A DNA stretch of 64,000 nucleotides from Corallococcus macrosporus DSM 14697. GTDB taxonomy: Bacteria; Myxococcota; Myxococcia; Myxococcales; Myxococcaceae. Of this stretch, positions 35,233-45,127 are shown piece by piece. The stretch is from positions 1,776,501-1,840,500 of the forward strand of contig NZ_CP022203.1 in assembly GCF_002305895.1 (NCBI RefSeq), in the 5' to 3' direction. Below the pieces are notes generated by a model that did not search any database, was not told the DNA's origin, and worked only from the letters and a program-made list of their open reading frames with translations. The translations under genes and the position numbers were made by a program. Position 1 is the stretch's first letter, and each line of letters starts with the position of its first letter.

Positions 35233-36957
35233 ATGGACTCTCAGACGGCACTCCGCGAGTTGGAAGCTGAGCTGGACAAGGACGTCAAGGCCTTGCCGCT
35301 CCTGAAACTACCATTTCGGACAGTAGTCTCGGCTCTCTACGGCGTTGTGGATAACCGCTTTCATGGGCCACGGACCTCGCCAGAGAGTCGAGAGAACGAA
35401 GATGTTGGGTCCGCGATAGTTAATAGACTGTCATATCTGCTCCCGCTGCTTATCGACTGTCCTGTGGAGCCGTTGGGACTTAATTTGGCAAATGCGCTAA
35501 GTCCGATCACGCCACAATACCTAGCGGAGCTGGGATTTCTTCTGGCATATGCACACTTCAGTGAGCTGATGCCCGAGGTGCATCGAGGTTACTATTCGGT
35601 AAGCGGAGATGTTGCGTCCGGATTTAGGTTGACACACGCAAGTGATAGTTTTCGCTACTATGAGGCCCGAGATATCGCACTCACCGAAATCTCCATGCCG
35701 TACTATCTCCGGCCAAGACTGAAATTCGAAGCTCAACTGGTCGACGTCGTGAATCGCTTCGTTAAGCAAAAGTTCAGCCATGCGGGAGACCTCGTCACGA
35801 CTGTCACGGTTATCGCAAAGCAGCTCTATGAGGAGTTCCGGCTCGGGATTCGTGAAATTCCAATACTGACGGACGAAGGTTGCAACGCGGCATTTGGGGT
35901 GTCGCTCGAGAAGTTCAACCGCTTCCGATCAGCCTGGGCGGGCATTAGTGAGCTTTGCCTTCATCTAGCTGATGCATTTGCGCACCGAGCTCGCTCCTCA
36001 AGTGGCCGGCGTCAGCGCGAACTGTTCTTTGAAAGCATGGAGTGGACAGCGCCACTGCTTCGGCGGAATTTTCTTGAGGGGCTGGTGCTTGCTCTTACGG
36101 GACTCTCCGGAGGCGAGATTGACCATCTAATGCAGTTCTACTCATTCTCCCCTGCGGAGAAGCGTGCAAGACAAGTGGGAGATGGTTTCTTTCCGCCGAT
36201 TGCTCAGCTCGCCGATTCTCTCCATTTTAATCCAGATGCCCTTCGGTCGATGCTGTCTAGTCGGAACGTGCTGTATGTCTTGAATAGGGCGCATACTCAG
36301 GTCTTTGATGAGCAGGTTTCCGGCCATCTTGAGCCGGCCCTCATCGAAATTGCCAAGCGGCCCCTATCCCGCCTTCCGGATGTCTTCCTGGCGCAGGAAA
36401 TCGACTGGGGTGGAGGCGACATCGACCTCCTTGTGTATAGCGAGAGGGAGAATAGCGCTCTCCACATTCAGGCCAAAGCGGCAATTGCTCCACAAGGTGC
36501 ACGCATGGTCGCGGCGACTGAAGGCCGAGTAAAGGAGGCTCTTCGTCAACTAAGCGCACTCCGAAAGCTTCCGCCTGCTCAGATTGATGCGATTGTTGAG
36601 AAGGCAATCGGTCGCCCTGTTCGTGGCGTGAATTTGGTGGATGTAGTTCTCTGTCGGGCATCGTTCGGTACTGCGAAGATATGGGAACGGCTAGGGTCCG
36701 TTGCAGTTGTTAATCCGTCCATTGTGGCAGCAGTTGTGGAGAGGCTTCTTGCTACGTCCAGTTCAAACCCAGTCACGGCATTCGCCGCGACCGTGCAGGA
36801 AGTTGCTGACGACATTCAGCGTCGAGCCGCCACGGGCTGGGAGGAAGCTACGATAGAGCTTGGTCGCACAACTCTCACAATGCCGTTGCTCAGGCTGGAT
36901 TCCAACGTGCTCTGGGTGGAGCGTCAGAAATCGTATGAGCGCCTTATGGGCAAGTGA
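35233..36957 (+). CDS. Cargo protein with PD-(D/E)XK-like motif
   Basis: 574 residues, opposite in strand to the structural genes and visibly less GC-rich. Residues 1-380 are helical with no recognised family. Near residues 393-416 it has GGGDIDLLVYSERE ... ALHIQAKA, the D-x(n)-(E/Q)-x-K pattern of restriction-like nucleases, with Gln in place of Glu. Similar domains occur in defence nucleases. It stands alone, flanked by a ~195-bp duplication of the structural junction, which marks it as inserted cargo. Defence function is inference from motif and context. Confidence 0.72.
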   Translation: MDSQTALRELEAELDKDVKALPLLKLPFRTVVSALYGVVDNRFHGPRTSPESRENEDVGSAIVNRLSYLLPLLIDCPVEPLGLNLANALSPITPQYLAELGFLLAYAHFSELMPEVHRGYYSVSGDVASGFRLTHASDSFRYYEARDIALTEISMPYYLRPRLKFEAQLVDVVNRFVKQKFSHAGDLVTTVTVIAKQLYEEFRLGIREIPILTDEGCNAAFGVSLEKFNRFRSAWAGISELCLHLADAFAHRARSSSGRRQRELFFESMEWTAPLLRRNFLEGLVLALTGLSGGEIDHLMQFYSFSPAEKRARQVGDGFFPPIAQLADSLHFNPDALRSMLSSRNVLYVLNRAHTQVFDEQVSGHLEPALIEIAKRPLSRLPDVFLAQEIDWGGGDIDLLVYSERENSALHIQAKAAIAPQGARMVAATEGRVKEALRQLSALRKLPPAQIDAIVEKAIGRPVRGVNLVDVVLCRASFGTAKIWERLGSVAVVNPSIVAAVVERLLATSSSNPVTAFAATVQEVADDIQRRAATGWEEATIELGRTTLTMPLLRLDSNVLWVERQKSYERLMGK

Positions 36958-37049
36958 GGGTGTCTTTGGTTGTTTTTTAGCTCTCGATTGTCTGATGTCC
37001 CATCCCATCATGATCTTGTTCACAGGACTCTGTCTCTGCTGCGGTTAGC

Positions 37050-37243
37050 TGAAGAGGTCCAGCCGGTTGCTCATGCCTGCGCCCTCCAGTGGAGTGCAAA
37101 GGCATGGCGCGAAAAATCGGGGACATGCCGCAGGGCCTTCAGTGCAGCGTCGTCGTCTCGCCCAGCTCGCTGAGTCCCAGCTCCCAATGCTCGGGGAGAA
37201 TGGGCGGCAGGGGCTCCACCAAGTCCACGAAGTGGGTGTGCGC
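37050..37243. repeat. ~195-bp direct duplication, copy 2
   Basis: Partner of 34763-34962. It carries the true 3' end of tail protein I, the promoter-like element and a fragment of the fibre gene start (MSNRLDLFS, then stop). Confidence 0.88.
37095..37126 (-). promoter_or_regulatory. Late promoter-like element, copy 5 (duplicated)
   Basis: ATGTCCCCG, 14 bases, GCCTTTG. It precedes only the fibre-gene fragment, so it is the displaced copy produced by the duplication. Confidence 0.7.
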
Positions 37244-38353
37244 GGGCTTGAGGTACTCGACGAGGGTGCGCAGGCGCTGGCGCTCCGCGGGCGAGAGGAG
37301 GCGCTCCACCTCGACGTTGAAGGCGTAGCGGGCGAAGCGCTCCGAGGGCCCCAGCACCCAGTCCACGCCCAGCTCGGACTCGCCCAGCACGAGGGTGTCC
37401 GAGGCGAAAGGGGAGATGGCCCGCACCTCGATCCCCAAGAAGAAGCGGATGGCGTTGCGCAGGCCCAGCGCGGTGCCCTTCTGGCGATACATGTCCACGA
37501 GGACGGAGGCCAGCCGGCGCCGGGCGAGGACGTCCAGCTCGAAGGCGAAGGGGTTGCCCAAGTCCAGGAGGATGGCGTCGAGGAAGGCCTCCGGAGCGCG
37601 CTCCAAGTCGAAGACGTCGGGGAAGGCGTCCAGGTCCGCGAGGAGCAGGTCGGTCACCTCCTGGAGACAGGAGATGAAGCGGCGCAAGTCCCCCGTCACG
37701 TCGTCGCGGCGGTTGTGGCCCGGCAGCATGTCCCAGAGCTGGAAGCTCCGGGAGGACGGCCGAGCTGGACGGAAGCCCGCGAAGGTGGCGCGGTGGTAGG
37801 GGGCGAGCACAGGGTTGTCGTGCGTGTCCGTCACGGCCTCTGCACGCACTTCGTAAACCACGTCCGGCGTCAGCTCCGTGTCGAGGACGAGGTGGACGAG
37901 GGGGCCGTCGGCAGCGGCCTCGAGGGCGGCCACAGGGACTGCGGGGGCGCCACGAGGCGTGAAGGTGAAGCGCGCCGTGGGCGGCACCCGCACGTCCTCG
38001 TCGAAGGCGAGGCGCACCGACTTGGGTCCCACGGCCTGCGCGCCCACGAGGCGCGGGGCCGTCCTGTCTTCCACGGTGAAGGTGTACGTCTCGTCAAGGA
38101 GGTTCTCGCCGCCGGCCGTGGCGGAGACGACGCGCACGGAGACGGTGGCCTGGCTGGCCAGCGGCACCGCCGGGTGGAGCACCACACGCAGGGTGTCCGC
38201 CGTCTGCCTCACCTCCGCGAGTGGCCCCGCGAAGGCAGGCGCCACCTCGACGCTGGCCCCTCCCTCGAAGGCGAGGACGTCGTCCACCCAGACGGTATCC
38301 GCTGCACGAGCCCCGTCTGGAGGGGATGAGCCGGAGCGCGCAAGGTGGCGCGC

Positions 38354-38689
38354 ATGGCGAATGCGGAGCTGTGGAAGAAGCGAGTGGAGGAGTGGCGCAC
38401 CAGTGGGCTGAGCGCGGAGGAGTACTGCCGTGGGAAGGAGTTCACGCCCAGCCCGCTGTACCGGTGGTCGAGTCGACTGGCGAAGGCGGGGCGTGGAGAA
38501 GAGGAGGCGGCGGTGCCGCTGGTGAGGCTGGTTTCGTCCCCAGCCCGCGTCGAAGCCGCACCGGGTGCAGGACTCGTCGTCATTGAGGCACACGGGGCGC
38601 GGGTGCTGGTGCCGGCGGGGGCGGACGTGGCGACGGTGGGTGTAGCGCTGGCGGCGCTGGGTGCGGCGAGCCGGGGCGGGGCGCGATGA
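38354..38689 (+). CDS. tnpA: IS66 TnpA-like protein
   Basis: 111 residues from ATG 38354 (a GTG at 38345 adds three). N-terminal helix-turn-helix: [40 protein letters not shown]-like segment, typical of IS66 Orf1. The C-terminal half is variable. Its stop overlaps the ATG of the next gene. TnpA is an accessory DNA-binding protein of IS66 transposition. Confidence 0.82.
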   Translation: MANAELWKKRVEEWRTSGLSAEEYCRGKEFTPSPLYRWSSRLAKAGRGEEEAAVPLVRLVSSPARVEAAPGAGLVVIEAHGARVLVPAGADVATVGVALAALGAASRGGAR

Positions 38690-39027
38690 TTCCGCACGGC
38701 GTCGAAATCTTCCTGGGCCTGGAGCCGATTGACTTGCGCTGGGGCTTCGAGCGGCTGTCGGGGTTGGTGGAGGAGAGGCTGGGACGCAAGCCGCGCAGCG
38801 GCGCCCTCTTCGTCTTCTTCGGCAAGCGGCGCACGGCGCTGAAGGTACTCTTCTACGACGGGACGGGGCTGTGCCTCTTCTACAAGCGGCTGGACACCGG
38901 CTGCTTCCAGGTGCCGCGAGGGTTGGAGGAAGGCGCTACCAGCCTGGCGGTGGAGGAGCACGTGCTGGAGGAGTTGCTGGACGGGCTGCGCGTGGAGGCG
39001 CCCAGGCGGGGCCCTCGCCCACATTGA
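38686..39027 (+). CDS. tnpB: IS66 TnpB protein (IS66 Orf2 family)
   Basis: 113 residues. Family landmarks: [77 protein letters not shown]. This is the small Orf2 needed for IS66 transposition, function not fully known. ATGA overlap with tnpA indicates coupling. Confidence 0.92.
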   Translation: MIPHGVEIFLGLEPIDLRWGFERLSGLVEERLGRKPRSGALFVFFGKRRTALKVLFYDGTGLCLFYKRLDTGCFQVPRGLEEGATSLAVEEHVLEELLDGLRVEAPRRGPRPH

Positions 39028-39104
39028 GAGGCGCCAGGCGCACCACCGCGCGGGGGCACCAGGCAGGTGTCGACAGCGCGGTGGCGAGTGGTTACAAGGC
39101 CGCG

Positions 39105-40802
39105 GTGTCCACGCACGAGTCTCCCATTTCCGCGCAGGCGCGCATCGCCGAGCTCGAGGCGCTGTTGAGCGCCGAGAGGCAGCGCGCCGCGCAGTTGGAG
39201 AGGGAGCGGGACGTGCTGAAAGCCTCGCACGAGAGGCTGCGGCTGGAGTTGGAGTTACTCAAGCGCCGCCTCTTCATGGCCAAGGCGGAGCGGGTGGACA
39301 CTCAGCAGTTGGAGTTGGAATTCGCCCAGAAGCTGCGCGCGCTGGAAGAGGTGGCCGGCACGCTGGGCATGGCCTCGGCGGAGGCGTCAGGCGGCGCGGG
39401 GGCGAAGCAGAAGTCCAAGCCCAAGGGCCGGCGGGACTTGAAGAGTCTGCCGCTGGAAGAGAGGCGGGTGGAGATTGCGGACCCTCTCTTCGACGAGCTG
39501 GTGGCCCAGGGGAAGGCGGAGAAAATCGGCTTCGAGGAGAGCTGCAAGCTGGCCTGGCAGCGCGGCGGTATGCGGCGCCTCGTCATCGCCCGGGTGAAGT
39601 ACCGCACCGTGGGGGCCGACGGGGAGGCCACGCTGGCCTCGGCCATGGCGCCCAAGGAAGTCTTCTTCCGCTGCCTGGCGGCGCCCTCGCTGCTGGCCCA
39701 CCTGGCCACCGAGAAGTACTGCGACGGACTGCCGTTGTTCCGCATGGAGAAGCGCCTGGCCCGCGACGGCGTGGCGGTGGACAGGGGGACGATGGCGCGG
39801 TGGCTGGAGGACATGGGCGCCACCCTGGGCACCACCGTGGTGGCCGCCATGCGCGAGGAGGCGCTGGCCACCGCCTTCTGCATCGCCACCGACGCCACGG
39901 GCGTGGCGGTGCAGCCGGCCCCCGCCGAGGGGCAGCGCCAGGCGTGCCGACGCGGCCACTACTTCGTCCAGGTAGTCGACAGGGACGCCGTCTTCTTCGA
40001 GTACACGCCGAAGGAGACGAGCGCCGCGGTGCTGGAGCTCTTCAAGGGCTTCAAGGGCTACGTGCAGGCCGACGCCAAGAGCGTCTACAACGCCCTCTTC
40101 CGACCCGCCGAGGACGCGCCCGCTGACGGCGAGGAGGGGGTGTGTCAGGAGGTGGCGTGCTGGGCGCACTGCCGCCGGGGCTTCTGGGAGGCGGCGATGG
40201 CCAAGGACGTCGTCGCCAGGGAGGGGCTGGCGCGCATCAGCCGCCTCTTCCAACTCGAAGACACGTGGAGGGACAAGCCCCCGGAGGAGATTCACCGGCT
40301 GAGGCATGCCCACCTGCGTGCACACGTGGACGCCTTCTTCGTCTGGGCCCAGGAAGAGTACGAGAAGGTGCGGGAGCAGCGCGGCCTCTTGCGCCGGGCC
40401 CTCGGCTACGCCCTGCGCCAGCGCGAGGCGCTGCGCTGCTTCCTCGACGACGGACGGCTGCTGCTTGAGAACAACCGCAGCGAGAGAGAGTTGAGGAGGA
40501 TTGCCGTCGGACGCAAGGCTTGGCTCTTCGTCGGGAGCGATGACCATGCCGAGCGCGCCGGCCACCTCTTCACCCTCATCGCCACCGCGCGGCTGCACGG
40601 ACTCGAGCCGGAGGCCTACCTGCGCGACGTCCTGCGCGTGCTGGCCTACTGGCCCCGCGAGCGCTACCTGGAACTCGCCCCCAAGTACTGGGCCGCCACG
40701 CGCGCTCGCCTCCTCCCCGCCGAACTCGACGCCGAGGTGGGCGAACTCACCGTCCCGGCGCCGGTTGCGGCCTCGTCCGAAGAGCAGTCGCCGCCGCGCT
40801 GA
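39105..40802 (+). CDS. tnpC: IS66 TnpC transposase
   Basis: 565 residues from GTG 39105 (VSTHESPISAQARIAELEAL); GTG 39081 is an alternative. Leading coiled coil, then the zinc-type linker region, then the DDE core: FCIATDATGVAVQPAPAEGQ (Asp), GYVQADAKSVYNALF (Asp), CWAHCRRGFWEAAMA, and LLLENNRSERELRRIAVGRK with the catalytic Glu, followed by WLFVGSDDHAERAGHLFTLI. Complete and uninterrupted, so probably active. Confidence 0.93.
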   Translation: MSTHESPISAQARIAELEALLSAERQRAAQLERERDVLKASHERLRLELELLKRRLFMAKAERVDTQQLELEFAQKLRALEEVAGTLGMASAEASGGAGAKQKSKPKGRRDLKSLPLEERRVEIADPLFDELVAQGKAEKIGFEESCKLAWQRGGMRRLVIARVKYRTVGADGEATLASAMAPKEVFFRCLAAPSLLAHLATEKYCDGLPLFRMEKRLARDGVAVDRGTMARWLEDMGATLGTTVVAAMREEALATAFCIATDATGVAVQPAPAEGQRQACRRGHYFVQVVDRDAVFFEYTPKETSAAVLELFKGFKGYVQADAKSVYNALFRPAEDAPADGEEGVCQEVACWAHCRRGFWEAAMAKDVVAREGLARISRLFQLEDTWRDKPPEEIHRLRHAHLRAHVDAFFVWAQEEYEKVREQRGLLRRALGYALRQREALRCFLDDGRLLLENNRSERELRRIAVGRKAWLFVGSDDHAERAGHLFTLIATARLHGLEPEAYLRDVLRVLAYWPRERYLELAPKYWAATRARLLPAELDAEVGELTVPAPVAASSEEQSPPR

Positions 40803-41074
40803 AAGCGTCTCATTCACCCCGCCAGCATGCGGCGTCCGCCCGGCCCACGGAAGACGGGGCTCGTGCAGCGGATACCCCAGACGCGCGTGGTCGCCCGGGC
40901 AATGCCGTCCGCGCCGACGTCCACCAGCTCCAGCTCCAGCGCGGCATCGACGGGGACATCCGCCTCCTCGGGGCCCGGAGCGCGGTTGAGGAGGAGGGGG
41001 CGGCGCGTCTCGGCGAAGAGGGAGACGGTGTCGACGTAGAGGGCGGGCAGCTCAACCGTGGCCATGGGGCTTCC

Positions 41075-41470
41075 TCACGGGGAGATGAGCTCCAGGCGGA
41101 CGCCCACCGTGTGGACGCCGGAGAGCTTCGAGATGTTGGCGGCCATGTCCCCGACGAGGCGCTCGCGGCCGGGGCGCCCGAGGCAGCGGGCGTACTTCAC
41201 CCCTCCCACGACGAGGGACGCTTCCCAGGCCAGGCCCGCCGGGACGCCTGGCGGCACACGGAGGCGCAAGGCACAGCGGACGAGCGCCACGCCCGTGACG
41301 TCCACCGCTTGCGTCACCTCGGCGAAGTCTCCGGGGCCCAGCTCGAAGCGGCGTCCAGGCTCCTCGTCGCCCAGGACGAAGAGGTACTCGCCCGAGGCGG
41401 GCGCGGCCCGCTGGGGCCGAATGCGGCCCTGCCCCCGGCCCAGGCGACTGGTGAATGCGGTGAGGGCCAT
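41075..41470 (-). CDS. Hypothetical tail protein
   Basis: 131 residues, beta-rich (YLFVLGDEEPGRRFELGPGD, ALVRCALRLRVPPG). No family recognised. It lies 4 bases downstream of the 231-aa gene and 9 bases upstream of the tail protein I start, inside the tail operon, so a virion or tail-assembly role is likely. Confidence 0.7.
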   Translation of the reverse strand: MALTAFTSRLGRGQGRIRPQRAAPASGEYLFVLGDEEPGRRFELGPGDFAEVTQAVDVTGVALVRCALRLRVPPGVPAGLAWEASLVVGGVKYARCLGRPGRERLVGDMAANISKLSGVHTVGVRLELISP

Positions 41471-41474
41471 GGCT

Positions 41475-42170
41475 TCACACCTGCCGGGAGAGCTCGAGCG
41501 AGTCGAAGTAGGCGCGGCGCGTGACGTCCTTCACCGCGAAGCCGAAGCCGCCCCGGCCGGAGGTGAGGGGCTGGCTGCCGGAGTTGATGCCGAGGGCGTC
41601 GTCGATGAAGTCGGCCATGCCCAGCACGGGCTGCCAGTCGGGAGGCGTGCCGAGCGGGTGCGCGGCCAAGTCATTCTGGAAGGCCTTGAGGACGACGTCG
41701 CCGTTGGCGTTGACGACGACGTCCAGCCGCAGGTGCAGCCAGGTGCCCTGCGTGAAGCTGGCCGAGGACTTCAGCAGGACGCCGGGACCGTCCGCATCGG
41801 GCAGGCCCGTGGCCACCGCGCCCTTGCGGAGCACCACCCGGTGCGGCTCGTCATCGGAGAGGCCCAGGAGGTAGGCGGAGTCGTTGACGGAAGTGCCCTG
41901 TCCGCAGAGGAAGAGGAAGGGGGAGAAGCCGGTGGGGCCGCCGCCCGGCCCGCGCTGGAGGCAGCCGCGGACGCTGCCTCCCTTGGCCATGGGGGCGAAG
42001 TCGGGAAGGTTGGCGAAGAGGGCGACGGAGCCCTGCGCGGCCGACAACGAGTTGAAGGCGAAGAGGAAGTTGCCGCCGCCCGGGGGACGGGCAATGCCCG
42101 CCGTCACGCCCCTGTCCACGGTGGCGATGTCCAGGCCGCCATTGAGGTAAGTCCAGTCTGCGAGTGCCAT
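41475..42170 (-). CDS. Hypothetical tail protein, lectin-like composition
   Basis: 231 residues: MALADWTYLNGGLDIATVDR, with VLLKSSASFTQGTWLHLRLD VV and GRGGFGFAVKDVTRRAYFDS. The strand pattern and the SFTQGTWLHLRLDV block resemble concanavalin-like sandwich domains of phage adhesins (inference). In the tail operon between the repeat protein and the 131-aa gene. Confidence 0.7.
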   Translation of the reverse strand: MALADWTYLNGGLDIATVDRGVTAGIARPPGGGNFLFAFNSLSAAQGSVALFANLPDFAPMAKGGSVRGCLQRGPGGGPTGFSPFLFLCGQGTSVNDSAYLLGLSDDEPHRVVLRKGAVATGLPDADGPGVLLKSSASFTQGTWLHLRLDVVVNANGDVVLKAFQNDLAAHPLGTPPDWQPVLGMADFIDDALGINSGSQPLTSGRGGFGFAVKDVTRRAYFDSLELSRQV

Positions 42171-42177
42171 GGTGTCC

Positions 42178-42708
42178 TCACTGCGTGGCGGCCAGAGGCC
42201 ACCCGGTGTCGAAGTCCTCGGAGGGCTGCGTGGTGTTGAAGAGGGCCACGCGCGCCGTCACGTCCTCCCAGCGCCAGGCGTAGGCCTCGTTGGTGTGCCA
42301 GCGCTGCTCGAAGTCCTCGCGCGGCGAGTCGTTGAAGAGGCCCGGCACGGAGGTGACGTCCGCCCAGTCGGTGAGGAAGGGGGCCTGGCCCCACGTCTCG
42401 ACGACGTCCCCCTCGAAGCGGTGCGGGACGAGTTGCGCGGGCGGCAGCTCGAAGAGGAAGCCGTCGTTGCCCCAGCCCCGGGAGAAGGCCTCGAAGCCGT
42501 CGCGCTGGCCGGAGAAGAAGGCGAGGGCCACAGGGACGTCGGAGAGGGCGGCGTGCCACACGTACCAGCGCTCGAAGTCCTCGCAGGACTCCTCCGGCAC
42601 ACCGAAGCCCGCGAGGGCTTCAAGGTGCGTCACCGCCGTCAGCGTCCAGTGCGCGGCCTCGCCGGGCCGGGCGCCCGCGTCCTCGAAGCTGGGGTTGAGG
42701 AGGGCCAT
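42178..42708 (-). CDS. Tail protein with EDF-type internal repeats
   Basis: 176 residues. About four short repeats containing an acidic-aromatic core: [53 protein letters not shown]. Unit length is about 35-45 residues. The start [20 protein letters not shown] suggests a carbohydrate-binding-like fold. No family recognised. Stop and start are within 10 bases of its neighbours, consistent with the operon. Confidence 0.72.
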   Translation of the reverse strand: MALLNPSFEDAGARPGEAAHWTLTAVTHLEALAGFGVPEESCEDFERWYVWHAALSDVPVALAFFSGQRDGFEAFSRGWGNDGFLFELPPAQLVPHRFEGDVVETWGQAPFLTDWADVTSVPGLFNDSPREDFEQRWHTNEAYAWRWEDVTARVALFNTTQPSEDFDTGWPLAATQ

Positions 42709-42709
42709 G

Positions 42710-44221
42710 TCAGAGGAGCCCTCCGGTGTCCCCGTCCTGCAGGGTGACGCTGCCCAGCACCGGCAGCTCCCGCACCGTCAGCTTCACGTCCGCGGGCAGG
42801 CCGTTGAGTGTCAGGTCCATGCGCGCGTCGCCCAGCTTCCGCACTCCGGGCACGTCGCGGATGACGTTGAAGACGTCGGACCAGGCCACCTCTCCGGCCG
42901 GGAAGCCCTGGGCGTCCTTGAGGTTGAAGCCGAAGTCGATGCGCGGGTTGGGTGTGCCGTCCGGCTCGCTGACGCGGAAGTGCACGGCGAGCGCCTGGCG
43001 AACGCGCGAGGCGACGTCCTGGGCCGAAGCGCCCTGGCGCAGGAAGAGGCGCGCGGAGACGTCCACGCGCCGGTACACCGGCTCCTGGACGCTGACCTGG
43101 AAGGTGAGGGTGCAGGGGTAGACTTCGGTGACTTGCCGCAGCACCTGGGCCTTGAGGGCTGGCGTGGGGACTCCGCCGCCCTGGGGCACCACGTAGAGGA
43201 TGCCGGCGTTCTCGCCAACGGAGGCGTCCTCGTTGGACGTCAGCATGAGGGCACGCGCCACGCCGGGCAGGCGCCGGGCGTTGATTTCGAAGTCCTCGCG
43301 GGAGACGGTGCGCGTCAGGGCCCGGAGACTCTCGGGGGCGAGCAGCTTCGCGGAGGCCACCGTCTGCCTGTCCGCGCCGCCCGAGGCGGGGGCGGGGTTG
43401 TGGACGGACACCTGCACCGCGTGGCCGTGGGCGTCGCGGAAGCTGCCCTCCAGGACGACGAGGCGCCCCGCGTCCACGTTGCCGGCGGCGCCGCCACCCG
43501 TTTTGTACACCACCGCCACGGTGCCAGCGGGCGGCAGGCCGTTGGTGCCGGTGCCGAAGCGGACGGTGGCCTTGTCTCCCTGGTCAACCGAGACGAGGAA
43601 GTGAGCGTCGTTGGCGCGGGAGTTGAGGAAGGTGTCCACCTCGGTGAAGGCACCCTGGGCGGTGGACACCCGGGCGGAGCCGTCGAGGTAGGGGGCGAAG
43701 TCCAGGTGCGCCTCGAAGTCGGCGAGGCCGCGAGCGTCGAAGAGCTGGGTGTGCGTCTTCGAGTGCTCGGCCACGGCCAGGACGCGCGGCGGGTTGGCGC
43801 CGGCCGGAATGGTGACGGACGAGAGGAGCTGGAAGCGGACGGCCTCCGTCACCTCCTGGGTGCGGACGACGGTACCGGCGGGGAAGGTGACGGGGGCTGC
43901 AGGAGGCTGGGCCAGGCGCAGCTCCACCTCGGCCGTGGCCGCCTGGGCACCGTGAAGCCGGTAGCCCAGCATGCGCGCCAGGGCGATGACGTTGCGGCGC
44001 TGGGTGGCCGAAACGAGGCGCGACTCGCGGGCGAGGTGGCCCTGGTAGAAGCCGAGGACGTCGCCGACGAAGGCGTACATCTCCAGGAGCAGGTTGCCGA
44101 AGCTGGCGACGTCGAAGTCCGTCCAGTCCGGGAAGACACTCTTCACGAGAGCCACGAGGCGCGCGCGCAGGGCGTCGAAGTCGCGATGGGTGTAGTCAGT
44201 GGACGCGGGCAGAAGTGGCAC
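42710..44221 (-). CDS. Baseplate assembly protein J (gp6-like)
   Basis: 503 residues from GTG 44221 ([20 protein letters not shown]), preceded by GGAGG. N-terminal region DFASFG-like: [56 protein letters not shown]. Middle and C-terminal blocks match baseplate J proteins ([40 protein letters not shown]). J forms the ring around the hub in contractile tails. A late promoter-like element lies 24 bases upstream. It is the first structural gene after the second cargo site. Confidence 0.87.
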   Translation of the reverse strand: MPLLPASTDYTHRDFDALRARLVALVKSVFPDWTDFDVASFGNLLLEMYAFVGDVLGFYQGHLARESRLVSATQRRNVIALARMLGYRLHGAQAATAEVELRLAQPPAAPVTFPAGTVVRTQEVTEAVRFQLLSSVTIPAGANPPRVLAVAEHSKTHTQLFDARGLADFEAHLDFAPYLDGSARVSTAQGAFTEVDTFLNSRANDAHFLVSVDQGDKATVRFGTGTNGLPPAGTVAVVYKTGGGAAGNVDAGRLVVLEGSFRDAHGHAVQVSVHNPAPASGGADRQTVASAKLLAPESLRALTRTVSREDFEINARRLPGVARALMLTSNEDASVGENAGILYVVPQGGGVPTPALKAQVLRQVTEVYPCTLTFQVSVQEPVYRRVDVSARLFLRQGASAQDVASRVRQALAVHFRVSEPDGTPNPRIDFGFNLKDAQGFPAGEVAWSDVFNVIRDVPGVRKLGDARMDLTLNGLPADVKLTVRELPVLGSVTLQDGDTGGLL

Positions 44222-44244
44222 GTCGGCGAAGGCCTCCACCGGGA

Positions 44245-44279
44245 GACAAAGGCCTGCAGCCCACTTTTTTCGGGGACAT
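44245..44279 (-). promoter_or_regulatory. Late promoter-like element, copy 3
   Basis: ATGTCCCCG and GCCTTTG separated by 17 rather than 14 bases, in front of the baseplate J gene. Confidence 0.65.
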
Positions 44280-44285
44280 GGGGAC

Positions 44286-45127
44286 GGTGCTTGGCGTTGG
44301 AAGCTGCCTCGTCGTCCTCGTACGAGGCCCAAGCGCTTCAGTACCTGGCGCTCCGGCCACAGGTAGGATGGGGCACATCAACTGGTGTGCGAATTCCCAT
44401 CGACGTGAGGAGTCCTTCCAGCATGGATGCAGCGTGGTTCTGCCCGACGTTCGACTTCCGACGCCACCCGCCTGACGAGGTGATGCTTCGAGGAACTCGC
44501 CTCCTGATTGAGGACATCGGCACCAAGCACGTCGACCATTGCTTCTGCGGCCGGTGTGGCGTGCCGGTTTACAGGTCGCCCACCGACGGGGAGAGGACAC
44601 TCGGTGGCCGCGTAGCGCGCCTGTCGCATTACCCTGGCTATGACCATGTTCCATGTTCCGAGCGCCCATCGAAGGCCAGCGCTACGGAGCGCGGCGCCAC
44701 TCCATCAGGACGCCCGTCCTTTGTTTCCGGGCCAGAGACGACGCTGGTACCCGTTTGGCTGCCAGCCCGCGAAGCCCCGCGTGGACTGGTGTTGCCGCGC
44801 ACCTTTGTTGATGGTCCGGTGAGCCGCTTGGTTGATGGCCTCGGGACTACGGTTCCCCAGTCGCGTCAAGGCCTTGGCCGCCTCCGGCGGTGCCCTTCGG
44901 GCAGCCCTGACTCGACCGGAGAACCGCAGGATGGGAGCAATCAGTTCCGCTTCTCGCGGAATCTGCTGTCGCGTCAATGGCTTGGGTCCCATCACGAGCG
45001 AGATTTCTGGTGGTCCGGCTCTGTGATGGCATTTACGGAGCCTCTCCTCGGGAGTCCCTCAACCAGTGTGCGCGAGAGCAGGCGTCCGTCCCTCAAATAG
45101 CGTGCGCGGCAACACCTGGGTGGAGAG
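44286..45127. other. Cargo-site region with unassigned fragments
   Basis: About 840 bases. A plus-strand frame near 44424 reads MDAAWFCPTFDFRRHPPDEV with HCFCGRCGVPVYRSPTDGER, possibly a broken metal-binding protein. Minus-strand frames at 44378-44647 and 44705-44995 are equally plausible. None has a supported start. It looks like decayed cargo beside the gene at 45128. Confidence 0.35.

Larger units (their letters stand above)
38295..40875. mobile_element. IS66-family element
   Basis: Inverted ends GTATCCGCTGCACGAGCC at 38295 and its complement ending at 40875. Flanked by identical 8-bp CCCAGACG (38287-38294, 40876-40883), the usual IS66 duplication length. Carries the three-gene IS66 set on the plus strand. 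Confidence 0.95.
37139..41065 (-). pseudogene. Tail protein I-like gene split by IS66
   Basis: 5' part 41065-40876 (MATVELPALYVDTVSLFAET ... TTRVW) and 3' part 38294-37139 ([20 protein letters not shown] onward). Removing the IS and one 8-bp duplication restores one frame of 445 codons. The 3' part has a beta-rich region, then the tail protein I signature: [39 protein letters not shown], ending [17 protein letters not shown]. Tail protein I is a baseplate component that follows protein J in P2-like phages, the same order as here. With the insertion no full-length product can be made. Confidence 0.85.

Noticed and set aside
39387-40817. 476-residue minus-strand frame over IS66 tnpC
   Set aside because: Shadow of the transposase gene; the DDE motifs are in the plus frame.
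42290-45100. 936-residue plus-strand open frame
   Set aside because: It runs opposite to baseplate J and other clear tail genes and is full of His/Gln/Gly shadow composition. Only its last third, over the cargo region, could be coding.
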